DNA from: Virgibacillus profundi
GTDB taxonomy: Bacteria; Bacillota; Bacilli; Bacillales; Amphibacillaceae
Assembly: GCF_002287375.1 (NCBI RefSeq)
Contig: NZ_NPOA01000014.1
Location: forward strand, 62,001 to 126,000
Length of the DNA stretch: 64,000 nt
Direction of reading: 5' to 3'
Both the position numbers and the translations under genes were made by a program. Shown here in pieces: positions 1 to 8,415 of the stretch. Position 1 is the stretch's first letter. Every line of letters begins with the position of its first letter. Under the pieces are notes generated by a model. That model had not been told where the DNA came from, ran no database searches, and was given only the letters and a program-made list of their open reading frames with translations.

Positions 1-2
1 AA

Positions 3-848
3 GAAAAAAGCCGGCTCGAAAAAGCAGCACAGGAAAAAATGAAAAAAGCTGAAAAAGTTGCTCAAGCGGGAAGCATGTCCAAAAGAGAAGCAAATGCAAA
101 ACCGAACAAGTCGTTCATGACAAAATCGAAAGGAACGAGCCAAAAGTCTGTACAGCGTGCCGCAAAAGCAATTGAACATCGTATGGAAAATCTTGAGGAA
201 GTGGAAGCGGTACAAGAGGAAAGGCAAATCAAGTTCCGACAGTCCAAAGCTTTGGAATTGCATAACAAATTTCCAATCATGGCAGACCGGCTAACACTTC
301 AAGTCATGGACAAAGTGTTATTGGATGAAGTGAGTTTCCAGCTACCACTCGGTAAAAAAATAGCAATAACAGGAAGCAATGGAAGTGGTAAAAGTACTTT
401 GCTTCACCATATTGCGAACAGTGGAGCAGGACTTACGATTTCTCCAAAAGCAAGAATTGGTTACTTCCAACAGATGAGTTATCAATTTACGCGTGATGAA
501 ACAGTACTTGAATTTGTGAAAAAACGTTCTGAATACGATGAAGGATTTTTACGAAGCATACTGGGTTCGATGCAGTTTGTCGGTACAGATATACAAAAAA
601 GTGTAAAGTCATTAAGTGGCGGAGAAGCAATTCGCCTCGAGCTTTGCCGGTTGTTCTTAGGGGAATATAACATTTTAATGTTCGACGAACCGACCAATTT
701 CCTGGATATTCAAGCCATTGAAGCATTGGAAAAGTTTATTGCTGCATATGAAGGAACGATTCTTTTTGTAACACATGATCAAGCATTCATTAATAATGTG
801 GCAGACGTAAAATATAATATTTCCGGGGGGAAATTGAATCCGGTGTGA
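3..848 (+). CDS. ABC-F ATPase (Vga/Lsa/Msr type), C-terminal part
   Basis: Partial gene cut by the left window edge. The frame is open from base 3 and the first ATG (39) lies inside the charged inter-domain linker, so it is not the start. The linker is rich in Lys, Glu and Ala and includes SKREANAK. The second nucleotide-binding domain follows: Walker A GSNGSGKST (372-398), signature LSGGE (612-626), Walker B ILMFDEPTNFLD (from 672), and the switch His in VTHDQ. There are no membrane segments. ABC-F proteins of this class act on the ribosome and may dislodge antibiotics or relieve stalling. The short C-terminus after the second ATPase domain fits Vga/Lsa-like members. Whether it confers resistance cannot be read from half a protein. 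A related fragment sits at the other window edge. Confidence 0.85.
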   Translation, partial: EKSRLEKAAQEKMKKAEKVAQAGSMSKREANAKPNKSFMTKSKGTSQKSVQRAAKAIEHRMENLEEVEAVQEERQIKFRQSKALELHNKFPIMADRLTLQVMDKVLLDEVSFQLPLGKKIAITGSNGSGKSTLLHHIANSGAGLTISPKARIGYFQQMSYQFTRDETVLEFVKKRSEYDEGFLRSILGSMQFVGTDIQKSVKSLSGGEAIRLELCRLFLGEYNILMFDEPTNFLDIQAIEALEKFIAAYEGTILFVTHDQAFINNVADVKYNISGGKLNPV

Positions 849-866
849 TCACAAATTAATTCTATG

Positions 867-900
867 ATAAGCCACTGGGGTAATCCTAGTGGCTTATTTT
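867..900 (+). terminator. Intrinsic terminator after the ABC-F gene
   Basis: A 13-bp stem (867-879 with 885-897, one G-T pair) and a 5-nt loop are followed by TTTTC. It separates the ABC-F gene from bceR. Confidence 0.75.
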
Positions 901-1031
901 CTTACTAAGTAAATTCAGATGCTATTGAACAAACATGTTATTATAGAAGGAAAAACATTCCTAAATATTAATTTAAAAATATAGCAAATCAATCCCAAAT
1001 TTTGTCTCATCGCAAAAAAGGAGAATCAGCA

Positions 1032-1739
1032 ATGTACAAGCTTATGCTCATAGAAGACGATACTCAGTTAAATGACCTTATCCGGGGGAACTTAGAGCGC
1101 TACGGATATGAAGTGCATCAGCCTGATAATTTTTCCAATATAGTAGAGGAGTTTTCAAGAATAAAACCTGACCTGGTGTTACTGGATATCAACCTGCCGT
1201 ATCACGATGGTTTTTTTCTATGCAGGAGTTTTCGTAAGGAGTCTAATGTTCCCATCATCATTATTTCCGCTCGCAGTCAAGAACTTGACCAGATTATGGC
1301 AATTGAATTTGGAGCAGACGACTATATTACAAAGCCATTTACGTTTGAAATGCTGCAATCTAAAGTCAGGGCAACGATTAGAAGGGTGTATGGAGAATAC
1401 GCAACAAAGAAAACAATAAAAACCTGTGTTGGCCCACTATGTATTGATGACAAAACGCTTACCTTAAATATCCACGAGAGAAAAGTGGAGCTTAGCAAAA
1501 ATGAATATAAGCTGCTGAAAAAACTAATGGATCATTACAATTCCTTTGTAGCGAGGGAAGTGCTAATCGAGGAAGTCTGGGATTCTGTTACATTCGTAGA
1601 TGATAATACACTTACCGTAAATATTAGTAGAATAAAGCATATACTTTCCGAATTAGGATTTGATAATGCGATAAAAAGCAAAAGAGGGGTGGGGTACATG
1701 TTTCACTATTCTAAATCGATGAGGGATAACAATGCTTAA
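1032..1739 (+). CDS. bceR: BceR-like OmpR-family response regulator
   Basis: A 235-aa two-component regulator. The receiver domain (about 1-115) has the acidic pocket EDD at 8-10, phospho-acceptor Asp52 in LLDINLP, Ser79 and Lys101 (TKPF). The C-terminal winged helix (about 135-230) ends in RGVGYMF. ATG 1032 is chosen because AAGGAG sits just before it; the upstream in-frame ATG at 1002 would place the ribosome site inside the gene. It overlaps the kinase gene by 8 nt and precedes an ABC transporter of the BceAB type, the usual arrangement of peptide-antibiotic sensing modules. Its likely target is the operator at 2766-2779. The inducing peptide cannot be inferred. Confidence 0.85.
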   Translation: MYKLMLIEDDTQLNDLIRGNLERYGYEVHQPDNFSNIVEEFSRIKPDLVLLDINLPYHDGFFLCRSFRKESNVPIIIISARSQELDQIMAIEFGADDYITKPFTFEMLQSKVRATIRRVYGEYATKKTIKTCVGPLCIDDKTLTLNIHERKVELSKNEYKLLKKLMDHYNSFVAREVLIEEVWDSVTFVDDNTLTVNISRIKHILSELGFDNAIKSKRGVGYMFHYSKSMRDNNA

Positions 1740-2760
1740 ACATATTTTAAGGAACTTTCTCAAAGACCGGGCGTTACTCATCGTGTTTTATTTAGTAAAT
1801 ATGGCATGCATAATTACTTTTTTCCATCTCAGTGAACCAGCAAACACGGAGTTTATTTACCCTCTATCAATCGGGCTGTTTTTATTAACAATTTACCTAT
1901 TGATTGACTGGCTTCGCTATTATCAAGTAAATCAGGCAATATTGCTAAAGTTAAAGAACCAATTTGCAGAACTGGAGCCACATACAGAAGAACAGAAGGC
2001 GTTTCAGCAATTATTAACTAATATAACACGTGAAAACTCCAGTAAATATAATGAAATGCAAGAACAGAATAAAGAAAGGTTTTACTTTTTATCTCATTGG
2101 ATGCATTATCTTAAAACACCCGTTTCTGTAATTGAACTAATTATTGGTAAGGAAGAAAAGACAAAGGAAACTGCCGAGGTTTTCGAAAAAATTCAAATCG
2201 AAAACAACCGACTTCACAGCTCAATAGAACAAGCCTTAACGATGATAAGAATGGAAGGTTTTGAAAATGATTTGGAAGTAAAGTCAGTTGATCTACTGCC
2301 TTCTTTAAGAAAAGTCATTAATGGACGAAAGCGGGAATGTATCTATCAATCTATATTTCCTGCCATCGAATTTGAAGGTAATGATGCTTATGTTGTCACT
2401 GATTCCAAGTGGAATGAAGTTTTATTAGACCAAATTATTGCCAATGCAATTAAATACTCCAGCTTAAAAGATGGCAGCAAAAAGCTTGTTTTTCGTATTA
2501 ATAAGGGAGAAAAGTATACGACATTGTCCATCACTGATGAAGGTGCAGGAATTCCTCCACATGATCTTGAAAGCGTATTTCAGCCATTCTTTACTGGTGA
2601 AAACGGTAGAAATTTTTCAAACTCCACCGGCATAGGTCTCTACCTTTGCAGAAAAATCGCAGAAAAACTTGGTCAGACGATCAACATACAATCTAATTTA
2701 AACGAAGGTACAACTGTAACTGTCAGTTGGTTGACGGGTAAAGAATCATTGGCCAAGTAA
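1732..2760 (+). CDS. bceS: BceS-like intramembrane-sensing histidine kinase
   Basis: A 342-aa membrane kinase with two N-terminal helices (about 14-34 and 42-62) joined by a very short external loop, so there is no real sensor domain. This is the hallmark of BceS-like kinases, which read the state of their ABC transporter. The phospho-acceptor is His125 in WMHYLKTP. The N-box has Asn238, and the ATP lid has DEGAGIP (269-275) and STGIGLYLC. It is translationally coupled to bceR. In the family, kinase and BceAB-type transporter form one sensory complex, and the transporter genes lie directly downstream. Confidence 0.87.
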   Translation: MLKHILRNFLKDRALLIVFYLVNMACIITFFHLSEPANTEFIYPLSIGLFLLTIYLLIDWLRYYQVNQAILLKLKNQFAELEPHTEEQKAFQQLLTNITRENSSKYNEMQEQNKERFYFLSHWMHYLKTPVSVIELIIGKEEKTKETAEVFEKIQIENNRLHSSIEQALTMIRMEGFENDLEVKSVDLLPSLRKVINGRKRECIYQSIFPAIEFEGNDAYVVTDSKWNEVLLDQIIANAIKYSSLKDGSKKLVFRINKGEKYTTLSITDEGAGIPPHDLESVFQPFFTGENGRNFSNSTGIGLYLCRKIAEKLGQTINIQSNLNEGTTVTVSWLTGKESLAK

Positions 2761-2765
2761 ATGCC

Positions 2766-2779
2766 TTACAATAATGTAA
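2766..2779 (+). promoter_or_regulatory. BceR-type operator upstream of bceAB
   Basis: TTACA-ATAA-TGTAA matches the BceR-family consensus TnACA-N4-TGTAA exactly. It lies about 60 bp upstream of a candidate -10 box TATTAT (2831-2836) that lacks a good -35, as expected for an activator-dependent promoter. The wider palindrome could also fold as a hairpin at the end of bceS, but no clean T-run follows. Confidence 0.65.
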
Positions 2780-2871
2780 GGTATTTTTAGTGTTAACAAT
2801 GGTTGATATTCAGTTTGTAAATTAAAATGATATTATAGATCAACACTGAGCAGTGGAAAAGGAGGGAAAGT

Positions 2872-3636
2872 ATGGCTGTCTTAGATGCCAGAAACATAGT
2901 TAAAATTTATGGGGACTCAAGTGGGGAAGCGGCAACAACAGCGCTTGATGGTGTCAGCTTTTCAATGAATAAAGGAGAGTTTGTTGCAATTATGGGACCG
3001 TCTGGCAGTGGCAAAACAACGCTACTCAACGTAATGAGTGGAATTGATAGTCCAACCTCAGGTGAAGTTACAATCGAAGGGCAGAAGATAAGTAAGATGA
3101 CAGGAAATAAGTTAGCCTTGTTTCGCCGTAAACAGCTGGGATTTGTATTTCAGGAATTTAACCTGTTAAATAGCTTAAACGTACAAGAAAATATGATGCT
3201 GCCAATGATATTGGAAAAGAAAAAAGCAGCTGAAATGGAAGATAAGGTTCAGGACCTTGCAAGTCTATTCGGGATAGAATCAATTCTAAATAAATATCCA
3301 TATCATACATCTGGCGGTCAGCAACAGCGTACTGCAGTCAGTCGGGCATTAGTGAACGAGCCAAGTATCATTTTTGCTGATGAACCAACAGGGAATTTGG
3401 ATTCTAAATCTTCTACAGTCATTATGGAATGCTTTGAGAAAATAGTACATGAGCTTTCGACAACGGTTCTAATCGTGACCCATGATGTTTTTGCTGCCAG
3501 TTATTGTGAGAAAGTTGTTTTTATAAAAGACGGTCTTATTGATTCCTACATTGTGAAAAAAGGAAGCAGGAAAGAATTTTTAAATCAAATTATGGATAAC
3601 CTTGCTGTCTTAGGAGGAAGACCTCATGACCTTTAA
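2872..3636 (+). CDS. bceA: BceA-like ABC transporter ATP-binding protein
   Basis: A 254-aa ATPase with Walker A GPSGSGKTT (42-50), a Q-loop FVFQEFNLLN, a signature read as TSGGQQQR (Thr where Leu or Ile is more usual), Walker B IIFADEPTGNLD and switch His in VTHD. A good GGAGGG site precedes ATG 2872. The gene overlaps the permease by 11 nt. BceA-type ATPases drive removal of peptide antibiotics from lipid II-cycle intermediates and also power signalling to BceS. The extended C-terminus after the H-loop is normal for the family. Confidence 0.87.
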   Translation: MAVLDARNIVKIYGDSSGEAATTALDGVSFSMNKGEFVAIMGPSGSGKTTLLNVMSGIDSPTSGEVTIEGQKISKMTGNKLALFRRKQLGFVFQEFNLLNSLNVQENMMLPMILEKKKAAEMEDKVQDLASLFGIESILNKYPYHTSGGQQQRTAVSRALVNEPSIIFADEPTGNLDSKSSTVIMECFEKIVHELSTTVLIVTHDVFAASYCEKVVFIKDGLIDSYIVKKGSRKEFLNQIMDNLAVLGGRPHDL

Positions 3637-5590
3637 GCAAATCGTGTGGAAAATGGCAAAGGTTCATTATAAGAAGTACATTTTTTACTTTTTATGTAAT
3701 AGTTTGGCAGTTATGTTTTTCTTTATGTTTATGACTGTATATTTTAACGACCAGATCGTTCAGGTTAAAGAATCAGAGTCGATTAAATATTTGTTAACAG
3801 TACCTGGTGTTGCCCTTGTTGTTTTTACGGTGTTTTTTATAGGTTATGCGCATAGTGTTTTTATGAAAAGAAGGAGAAATGAGTTTGGACTTTTCATGAC
3901 GATAGGAATGTCAGGCCGTGATATAAGTAAATTGTTACTGTTGGAAAATGGAGTTATTGCTTTTTTCTCGATTATTTCAGGTATTCTTGCAGGAACAATA
4001 TTTTCCAGGTTATTCTTTTTACTTTTAATGAACAGCGTCGGATTACAGGCAGTTCCATTTCATTTAAATAGTGAAATGTTCATGTACTCGATTATTATTT
4101 TTCTAATCGTATTTACCATAGCAGTTGGACAATCACTATTCCTGACACTTAGGCAAAATGTTATTCATAGCTTAAAGAGTGACAAGGTTACAGAGTCTAT
4201 CAAGTTGAAAAGTCCACTAATTGGTGGCTTGGGGCTGGCTATACTAATTGGATCTATTGTGGGACTTTATTATACTTATTCTGACCCTGCTATCAGTGGT
4301 GACTACCTGCTTCTATGGGCAATGGCAACATTTATGGGATTATACATCAGCCTCCATCAGTTCACTAGTTTTTTTATAGCGTTTGCGAAAAAAAACAAAC
4401 CCTTTTACTATCGCCGATTATTATTTCTGGCGAATTTAGATTACAAATTTAAACAACTGACATCCATCCTTATGCTTGTAACAGCCATGATCATGGTGAC
4501 TATTTTGTATAGTACGATTACATTATTCACCTATATGTTAACTGAAAAGGAAGCAATTGATAGTAACCCTTATGATATGGCGTATATCCAAACAGAAAAC
4601 AAAAATAACCTGAATTCTGAAGAGCTTTACTCGATCGTTGACCAAAAAGAAAATCCCATAAATGAGCGTCTATTGATACCGATATACTCTTACTACGAAA
4701 AACATCCATATCAGGATTGGATTAACGTCTATAATTTTATGTCAGTAGACCATTTTAATCAGTTAACTTCCAGTCAAATGGAATTGGAGGATAAAGAGTT
4801 TTTATATTATATAAATGATGAACTGGAGAACGAAGGGGACGAGGGTGACCAAGGTATTTCCTTTTCCTTTCCAAATATAAAAGGGGAGGAAACTTATACA
4901 CTAAAGGAAACAATTGCTGAAAGAAATATCAACAATTTACCAGATCTCTATGACTTTATTATTGTAAGCAATTCTGAATTCGAGCAACTGAATAATAAAA
5001 TAGATGGTTTTGAATCAAATCTTCATTTGATCAATGTGGCTAATTGGAAACAGTCATCGAATACTGTTGAGGAACTAACCGGGAGTTTTAAAAACTATAA
5101 TGAAAAGACACCGCCAAATGCTGATATACGGACAGAGCATTACTCCGAAGAACAATTATTTCAAGTTGCTTCTAAAGTTCAGAGTTATGATCGCAATAAA
5201 AGTTCAAATGGTATATCATTTTTTGTTACCACATTTTTAAGTATCATCTTCTTTCTCGGTTCATTTTTTCTGTTGTATATTAATCTGTTTTCCGATATAG
5301 ATAAGGAAAAAGACAGGATTAAGAAACTGAATAATATAGGGATTACCACAAAAGAAGTTAAGAAAATGATCTCCAGGGAGATTACAACGCTATTTTTTAT
5401 GCCAACCATTCTCGGAACTGCCATAGCACTCCTTTATATTATTGCAATGGCAACGGATATCGGTGGAGTTATGAAAAATCCCGAAATAATTTTGCATTTC
5501 TTTATTGTTGCAGGAATCTACCACTGTATACAGGTAGGGTTTTACCTCTATGCAAGGAAGAAAATGTTTTCGTATTTGACTGGAGTATAA
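3626..5590 (+). CDS. bceB: BceB-like ABC transporter permease
   Basis: A 654-aa integral membrane protein with the BceB plan: an N-terminal helix (about 18-38), an FtsX-like bundle, further helices to about residue 310, a large hydrophilic external domain (about 315-520), and three C-terminal helices. The external domain is the known specificity determinant and is the least conserved part. It is very acidic near residue 400. ATG 3626 follows GGAGGAAG and overlaps bceA. With bceRSA it forms a complete sensing and detoxification module; ligands in this family include bacitracin, nisin-like lantibiotics and defensins. Confidence 0.85.
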   Translation: MTFKQIVWKMAKVHYKKYIFYFLCNSLAVMFFFMFMTVYFNDQIVQVKESESIKYLLTVPGVALVVFTVFFIGYAHSVFMKRRRNEFGLFMTIGMSGRDISKLLLLENGVIAFFSIISGILAGTIFSRLFFLLLMNSVGLQAVPFHLNSEMFMYSIIIFLIVFTIAVGQSLFLTLRQNVIHSLKSDKVTESIKLKSPLIGGLGLAILIGSIVGLYYTYSDPAISGDYLLLWAMATFMGLYISLHQFTSFFIAFAKKNKPFYYRRLLFLANLDYKFKQLTSILMLVTAMIMVTILYSTITLFTYMLTEKEAIDSNPYDMAYIQTENKNNLNSEELYSIVDQKENPINERLLIPIYSYYEKHPYQDWINVYNFMSVDHFNQLTSSQMELEDKEFLYYINDELENEGDEGDQGISFSFPNIKGEETYTLKETIAERNINNLPDLYDFIIVSNSEFEQLNNKIDGFESNLHLINVANWKQSSNTVEELTGSFKNYNEKTPPNADIRTEHYSEEQLFQVASKVQSYDRNKSSNGISFFVTTFLSIIFFLGSFFLLYINLFSDIDKEKDRIKKLNNIGITTKEVKKMISREITTLFFMPTILGTAIALLYIIAMATDIGGVMKNPEIILHFFIVAGIYHCIQVGFYLYARKKMFSYLTGV

Positions 5591-5597
5591 TTTTTAT

Positions 5598-5638
5598 GGA
5601 CTGAATCTAATAATGATTTGGTCCTTTTTCTTTTTTTT
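5598..5638 (+). terminator. Intrinsic terminator after bceB
   Basis: A 10-bp stem (5598-5607 with 5615-5624, two G-T pairs) and a 7-nt loop are followed by a long T-rich run. Confidence 0.85.
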
Positions 5639-5742
5639 AGATTAGGATTTCTCCTTTTTACCATTCTAAGAAGAACCTTTGAAGATACATATGGATAAAA
5701 TTAAGGATGATACATGTTATTTCATTAGTTTGTCTAGGTGAA

Positions 5743-5789
5743 TTGACAATAAAGCCTTCATGCTTTTATAATGAAAATATATTCATTCA
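5743..5789 (+). promoter_or_regulatory. Promoter with overlapping FadR-like inverted repeat
   Basis: TTGACA (5743-5748), an 18-bp spacer and TATAAT (5767-5772) form a near-consensus sigma-A promoter. Overlapping the -10 and start site is TGAAAATATATTCATTCA (5772-5789). It contains the perfect repeat AATGAA-N6-TTCATT and matches 15 of 18 positions of the B. subtilis FadR box as I recall it. A repressor there would block the promoter. The TetR gene at 6471 in the same operon is the nearest candidate. Confidence 0.6.
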
Positions 5790-5811
5790 TTAAAACTGAG
5801 GAGAATCATAC

Positions 5812-6423
5812 ATGAAATCAGAGGTTGAATTTACAATTATCAGAGCCGATAAAACGGATTTAGATGTAAGGAAGCAGATGGCTGAAATATTTGCGGAAGG
5901 CTTCACACAATGGCTGGGCTATTTTTCCAAAGATAAAAACGTAATTGCAAAGGCGTTTGCTCACATGTTTGTTTTAGATCAATTTTATGTAGCTATAGCT
6001 AATGATAAAATTGCTGGAATGACAGCGTGCACTGACGGGAAAACATTATCGGTAAAATTAAATAAAAAAGAGCTAAGAAAGCAATTAGGATTCTTCAAGG
6101 GAAACATGGCTAGTATCTTTTTAAAGAAAGAATTTGAAGCTCCTTATGAAAATTTTCCTGCCAATACAGGGTCAATTGAATTTGTCGGAACAGCCTCCGA
6201 ATTCCGGGGGCGTGGTGCAGCATCTCAAATCATCCAATATATCCTAGAAAATACGCTATACAAAGATTATGTGATTGAAGAGGTAGCGGATACGAATATT
6301 CCAGCAATGAAATTATATAAAAAAATGGGATTTGTGGAATATAAAAGAAAGGCTTTTCCGGAAAAGCTGGCAAAGAAAAATGGAATCAATAACCTTTTGT
6401 CTTTGAGATACGTGAAAAAATAA
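5812..6423 (+). CDS. GNAT-family N-acetyltransferase
   Basis: A 203-aa protein with the acetyl-CoA binding signature FRGRGAAS at about 131-138 after the strand IEFVGTAS, and a C-terminal half ending MKLYKKMGFVEYKRK, typical of GNAT enzymes. The acceptor substrate is unknown. ATG 5812 follows GAGGAGAA. A TetR gene lies 47 bp downstream with no terminator between, so the two are probably co-transcribed from the promoter at 5743. The pairing suggests the acetyltransferase belongs to a response to a small molecule sensed by the regulator. Confidence 0.75.
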   Translation: MKSEVEFTIIRADKTDLDVRKQMAEIFAEGFTQWLGYFSKDKNVIAKAFAHMFVLDQFYVAIANDKIAGMTACTDGKTLSVKLNKKELRKQLGFFKGNMASIFLKKEFEAPYENFPANTGSIEFVGTASEFRGRGAASQIIQYILENTLYKDYVIEEVADTNIPAMKLYKKMGFVEYKRKAFPEKLAKKNGINNLLSLRYVKK

Positions 6424-6470
6424 GGGTACTTTCTGCTGCATGAAAAAAGGACGAAAGTGAGGGAGAATTT

Positions 6471-7070
6471 TTGCCTAGAACGGAAGAACAATTTGAAGCA
6501 ATGAGAACTGCAACAAGAAATAAAATTCATTCGGCTGCCATAAAGCTATTCGCAAAAAAGGGATTTGCAGCTGCAAGCGTGAAAGATATTGCGGAGGGTG
6601 CAGGAATCAGCATCGGGCTAATGTACCGCCATTACAAAAAGAAAGAAGAATTATTTAATGAGTTGGTTGCCTATGCTGCGGAAGGATTAGAAAGGGTAGT
6701 GAAAAGGTTTCAAAGCGATGAATCCCCAGCTGAATTAATTCAGGCATTTACGCTGGAAATATTAAATGATCTTGATAAAGATGATGAATATGCCCAGTTT
6801 CACATGCTTATGAACCAATCCCTAGGCGTGGAAAATCCTTCACCTCAAATTAATCATCTTAACAAACAGAGTGAGTTATTGTTAAATCAAACTGCTCGAT
6901 TAATCGAAAAGGGTCAGAATCTAGGTCAGTTTAAACAGGGAAATGCTTCAGAGATGGCGTTTTTTTATTTTGCTTCTATACAGGGAATGACAATGATAAA
7001 ACTTATGAAGAGTGAACGATATGTTACGCCAAATCCCGAAATAGTAATGGCATTTCTATTTAAGGATTGA
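6471..7070 (+). CDS. TetR/AcrR-family transcriptional regulator
   Basis: A 199-aa regulator with an N-terminal TetR helix-turn-helix (about 15-60): KIHSAAIKLFAKKGF, then VKDIAEGAGISIGLMYRHY. A divergent ligand-binding domain follows. The start is TTG 6471, supported by GAGGGAGA about 7 bp upstream and by homologous length. It is likely the second gene of the operon begun by the acetyltransferase, and may repress that promoter through the repeat at 5770-5787. The ligand is not inferable. Confidence 0.82.
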   Translation: MPRTEEQFEAMRTATRNKIHSAAIKLFAKKGFAAASVKDIAEGAGISIGLMYRHYKKKEELFNELVAYAAEGLERVVKRFQSDESPAELIQAFTLEILNDLDKDDEYAQFHMLMNQSLGVENPSPQINHLNKQSELLLNQTARLIEKGQNLGQFKQGNASEMAFFYFASIQGMTMIKLMKSERYVTPNPEIVMAFLFKD

Positions 7071-7125
7071 ATTAAAAAAGGGTATAATTATAATAACTAG
7101 ACTAATTTATTAAAGGAGAGATTTT

Positions 7126-7494
7126 ATGGATAATCATAAAAGAAAAATTAAAGAAGTTGATCAGTATATTTTGAATTTGCCAGCTGACATCGGGGAGATT
7201 ACAGGGTCTTTAAGGGAGCTTATTTTTAGCTCTTCTCCAGAACTAATAGAGGAGTTTAAATGGTCGATGCCTAACTATTCGTGCAAAGGATTAGTTTGTT
7301 ATCTTCAAGCTTCTAAAAAACATGTTAATCTTGGTTTTCAAAAAGGTAATGAACTCCAGGAAAAAGATGTAGAGAATTTATTACAAGGTACCGGAAAGAC
7401 AATGAGACATATTAGGATTAAAAAGATGGAAGATATTAAACCAGAAGTTTTTACTTCTCTTATTCAAGCAGCAATGGCATTGAATGAGAACTAA
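7126..7494 (+). CDS. DUF1801 family protein
   Basis: A 122-aa soluble protein of the DUF1801 (YdhG-like) family, recognised from KWSMPNYS around residue 46, the central region where a glycine-rich turn leads to HVNLGFQKG, and the C-terminal IRIKKMEDI. Function is unknown; the fold resembles iron-chaperone and frataxin-like proteins. AAAGGAGAG precedes ATG 7126. A -10-like TATAAT at 7083-7088 lies just after the TetR stop, so it may have its own promoter. A methyltransferase follows after 27 bp. Confidence 0.7.
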   Translation: MDNHKRKIKEVDQYILNLPADIGEITGSLRELIFSSSPELIEEFKWSMPNYSCKGLVCYLQASKKHVNLGFQKGNELQEKDVENLLQGTGKTMRHIRIKKMEDIKPEVFTSLIQAAMALNEN

Positions 7495-7521
7495 TATTGC
7501 TTATAGGGGAATCTAAATATC

Positions 7522-8253
7522 ATGAAGCAAAACAAATATGATAATGTAAGTTTCTTTTCTGCGTATGAAAAAATGCCACGATCAATCAAAGGACTAAAGG
7601 GTGCTGGAGAATGGCCAGTATTAAAAGAGATCCTACCAGAACTGCGAAATAAAAATGTGCTTGATTTGGGTTGCGGTTTCGGTTGGCATTGCCGATACGC
7701 TCGCCAGGAGCATGCAAATACTGTGATTGGCGTAGATATATCCGACAAAATGCTTGAAAAAGCTCGTGGAATGACAAATGATTCATCTATTTCATATATG
7801 AAACTGCCAATTGAAGATATCAATTTTCAGGACTCGCAATTTGATGTTGTCATCAGTTCATTGGCTTTTCATTATATTAAGTCGTTTGAAGCAATTTGCG
7901 AAAAGGTCTATAAATATCTGAAGCCAGGAGGTTCTTTTATTTTTTCAGTTGAACATCCTATTTTCACCTCCCGGAACGAACAAGATTGGTATTATGATGA
8001 ACAAGGGAATCGTCTCCATTGGCCAGTGGACAATTATGAATCAGAAGGTGTACGTGATACAACTTTCCTGACTGAGAATGTCATCAAATATCACCGCACG
8101 TTCTCAACATATGTCAATAACTTGATTTTTGCTGGTTTTACCATAAAAGCAGTTAAAGAACCGATGCCAGATAAAGAAATGGCCAAGAATGTTCCTGAAA
8201 TGAAAGATGAAAACCGAAGACCAATGTTCTTAATCATTTCGGCAGAAAAGTAA
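7522..8253 (+). CDS. Class I SAM-dependent methyltransferase
   Basis: A 243-aa protein with the Rossmann-type SAM-binding core. Motif I is VLDLGCGFG (46-54), motif II is the acidic end of strand 2 in GVDIS, and FDVVISSLAFHY marks strand 4. KPGGSFIFSVEHP is the typical post-motif region. It belongs to the broad ubiquinone/menaquinone- or small-molecule-type methyltransferases; the substrate is not assignable. It is 27 bp downstream of the DUF1801 gene and ends at a bidirectional terminator. Confidence 0.8.
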   Translation: MKQNKYDNVSFFSAYEKMPRSIKGLKGAGEWPVLKEILPELRNKNVLDLGCGFGWHCRYARQEHANTVIGVDISDKMLEKARGMTNDSSISYMKLPIEDINFQDSQFDVVISSLAFHYIKSFEAICEKVYKYLKPGGSFIFSVEHPIFTSRNEQDWYYDEQGNRLHWPVDNYESEGVRDTTFLTENVIKYHRTFSTYVNNLIFAGFTIKAVKEPMPDKEMAKNVPEMKDENRRPMFLIISAEK

Positions 8254-8322
8254 ACTGCAAAAGAAAAAAGGGGTATATCATTAAGAAATCCCTGGATTAC
8301 TCTTTCATTGATAGGCATAAGA

Positions 8323-8360
8323 AAAGGACCAGATGTAAGAAGGTGAACATCTGGTCCTTT
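8323..8360. terminator. Bidirectional terminator between convergent genes
   Basis: A perfect 14-bp stem (8323-8336 with 8347-8360) has a 10-nt loop. It lies between the methyltransferase and the convergent hydrolase. The T-run is better on the minus strand. Confidence 0.85.
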
Positions 8361-8415
8361 CTGATTATCTGTCACTGCCGATTAGTGGTAAGCAAATCAT
8401 CAAACAATTAAATAA

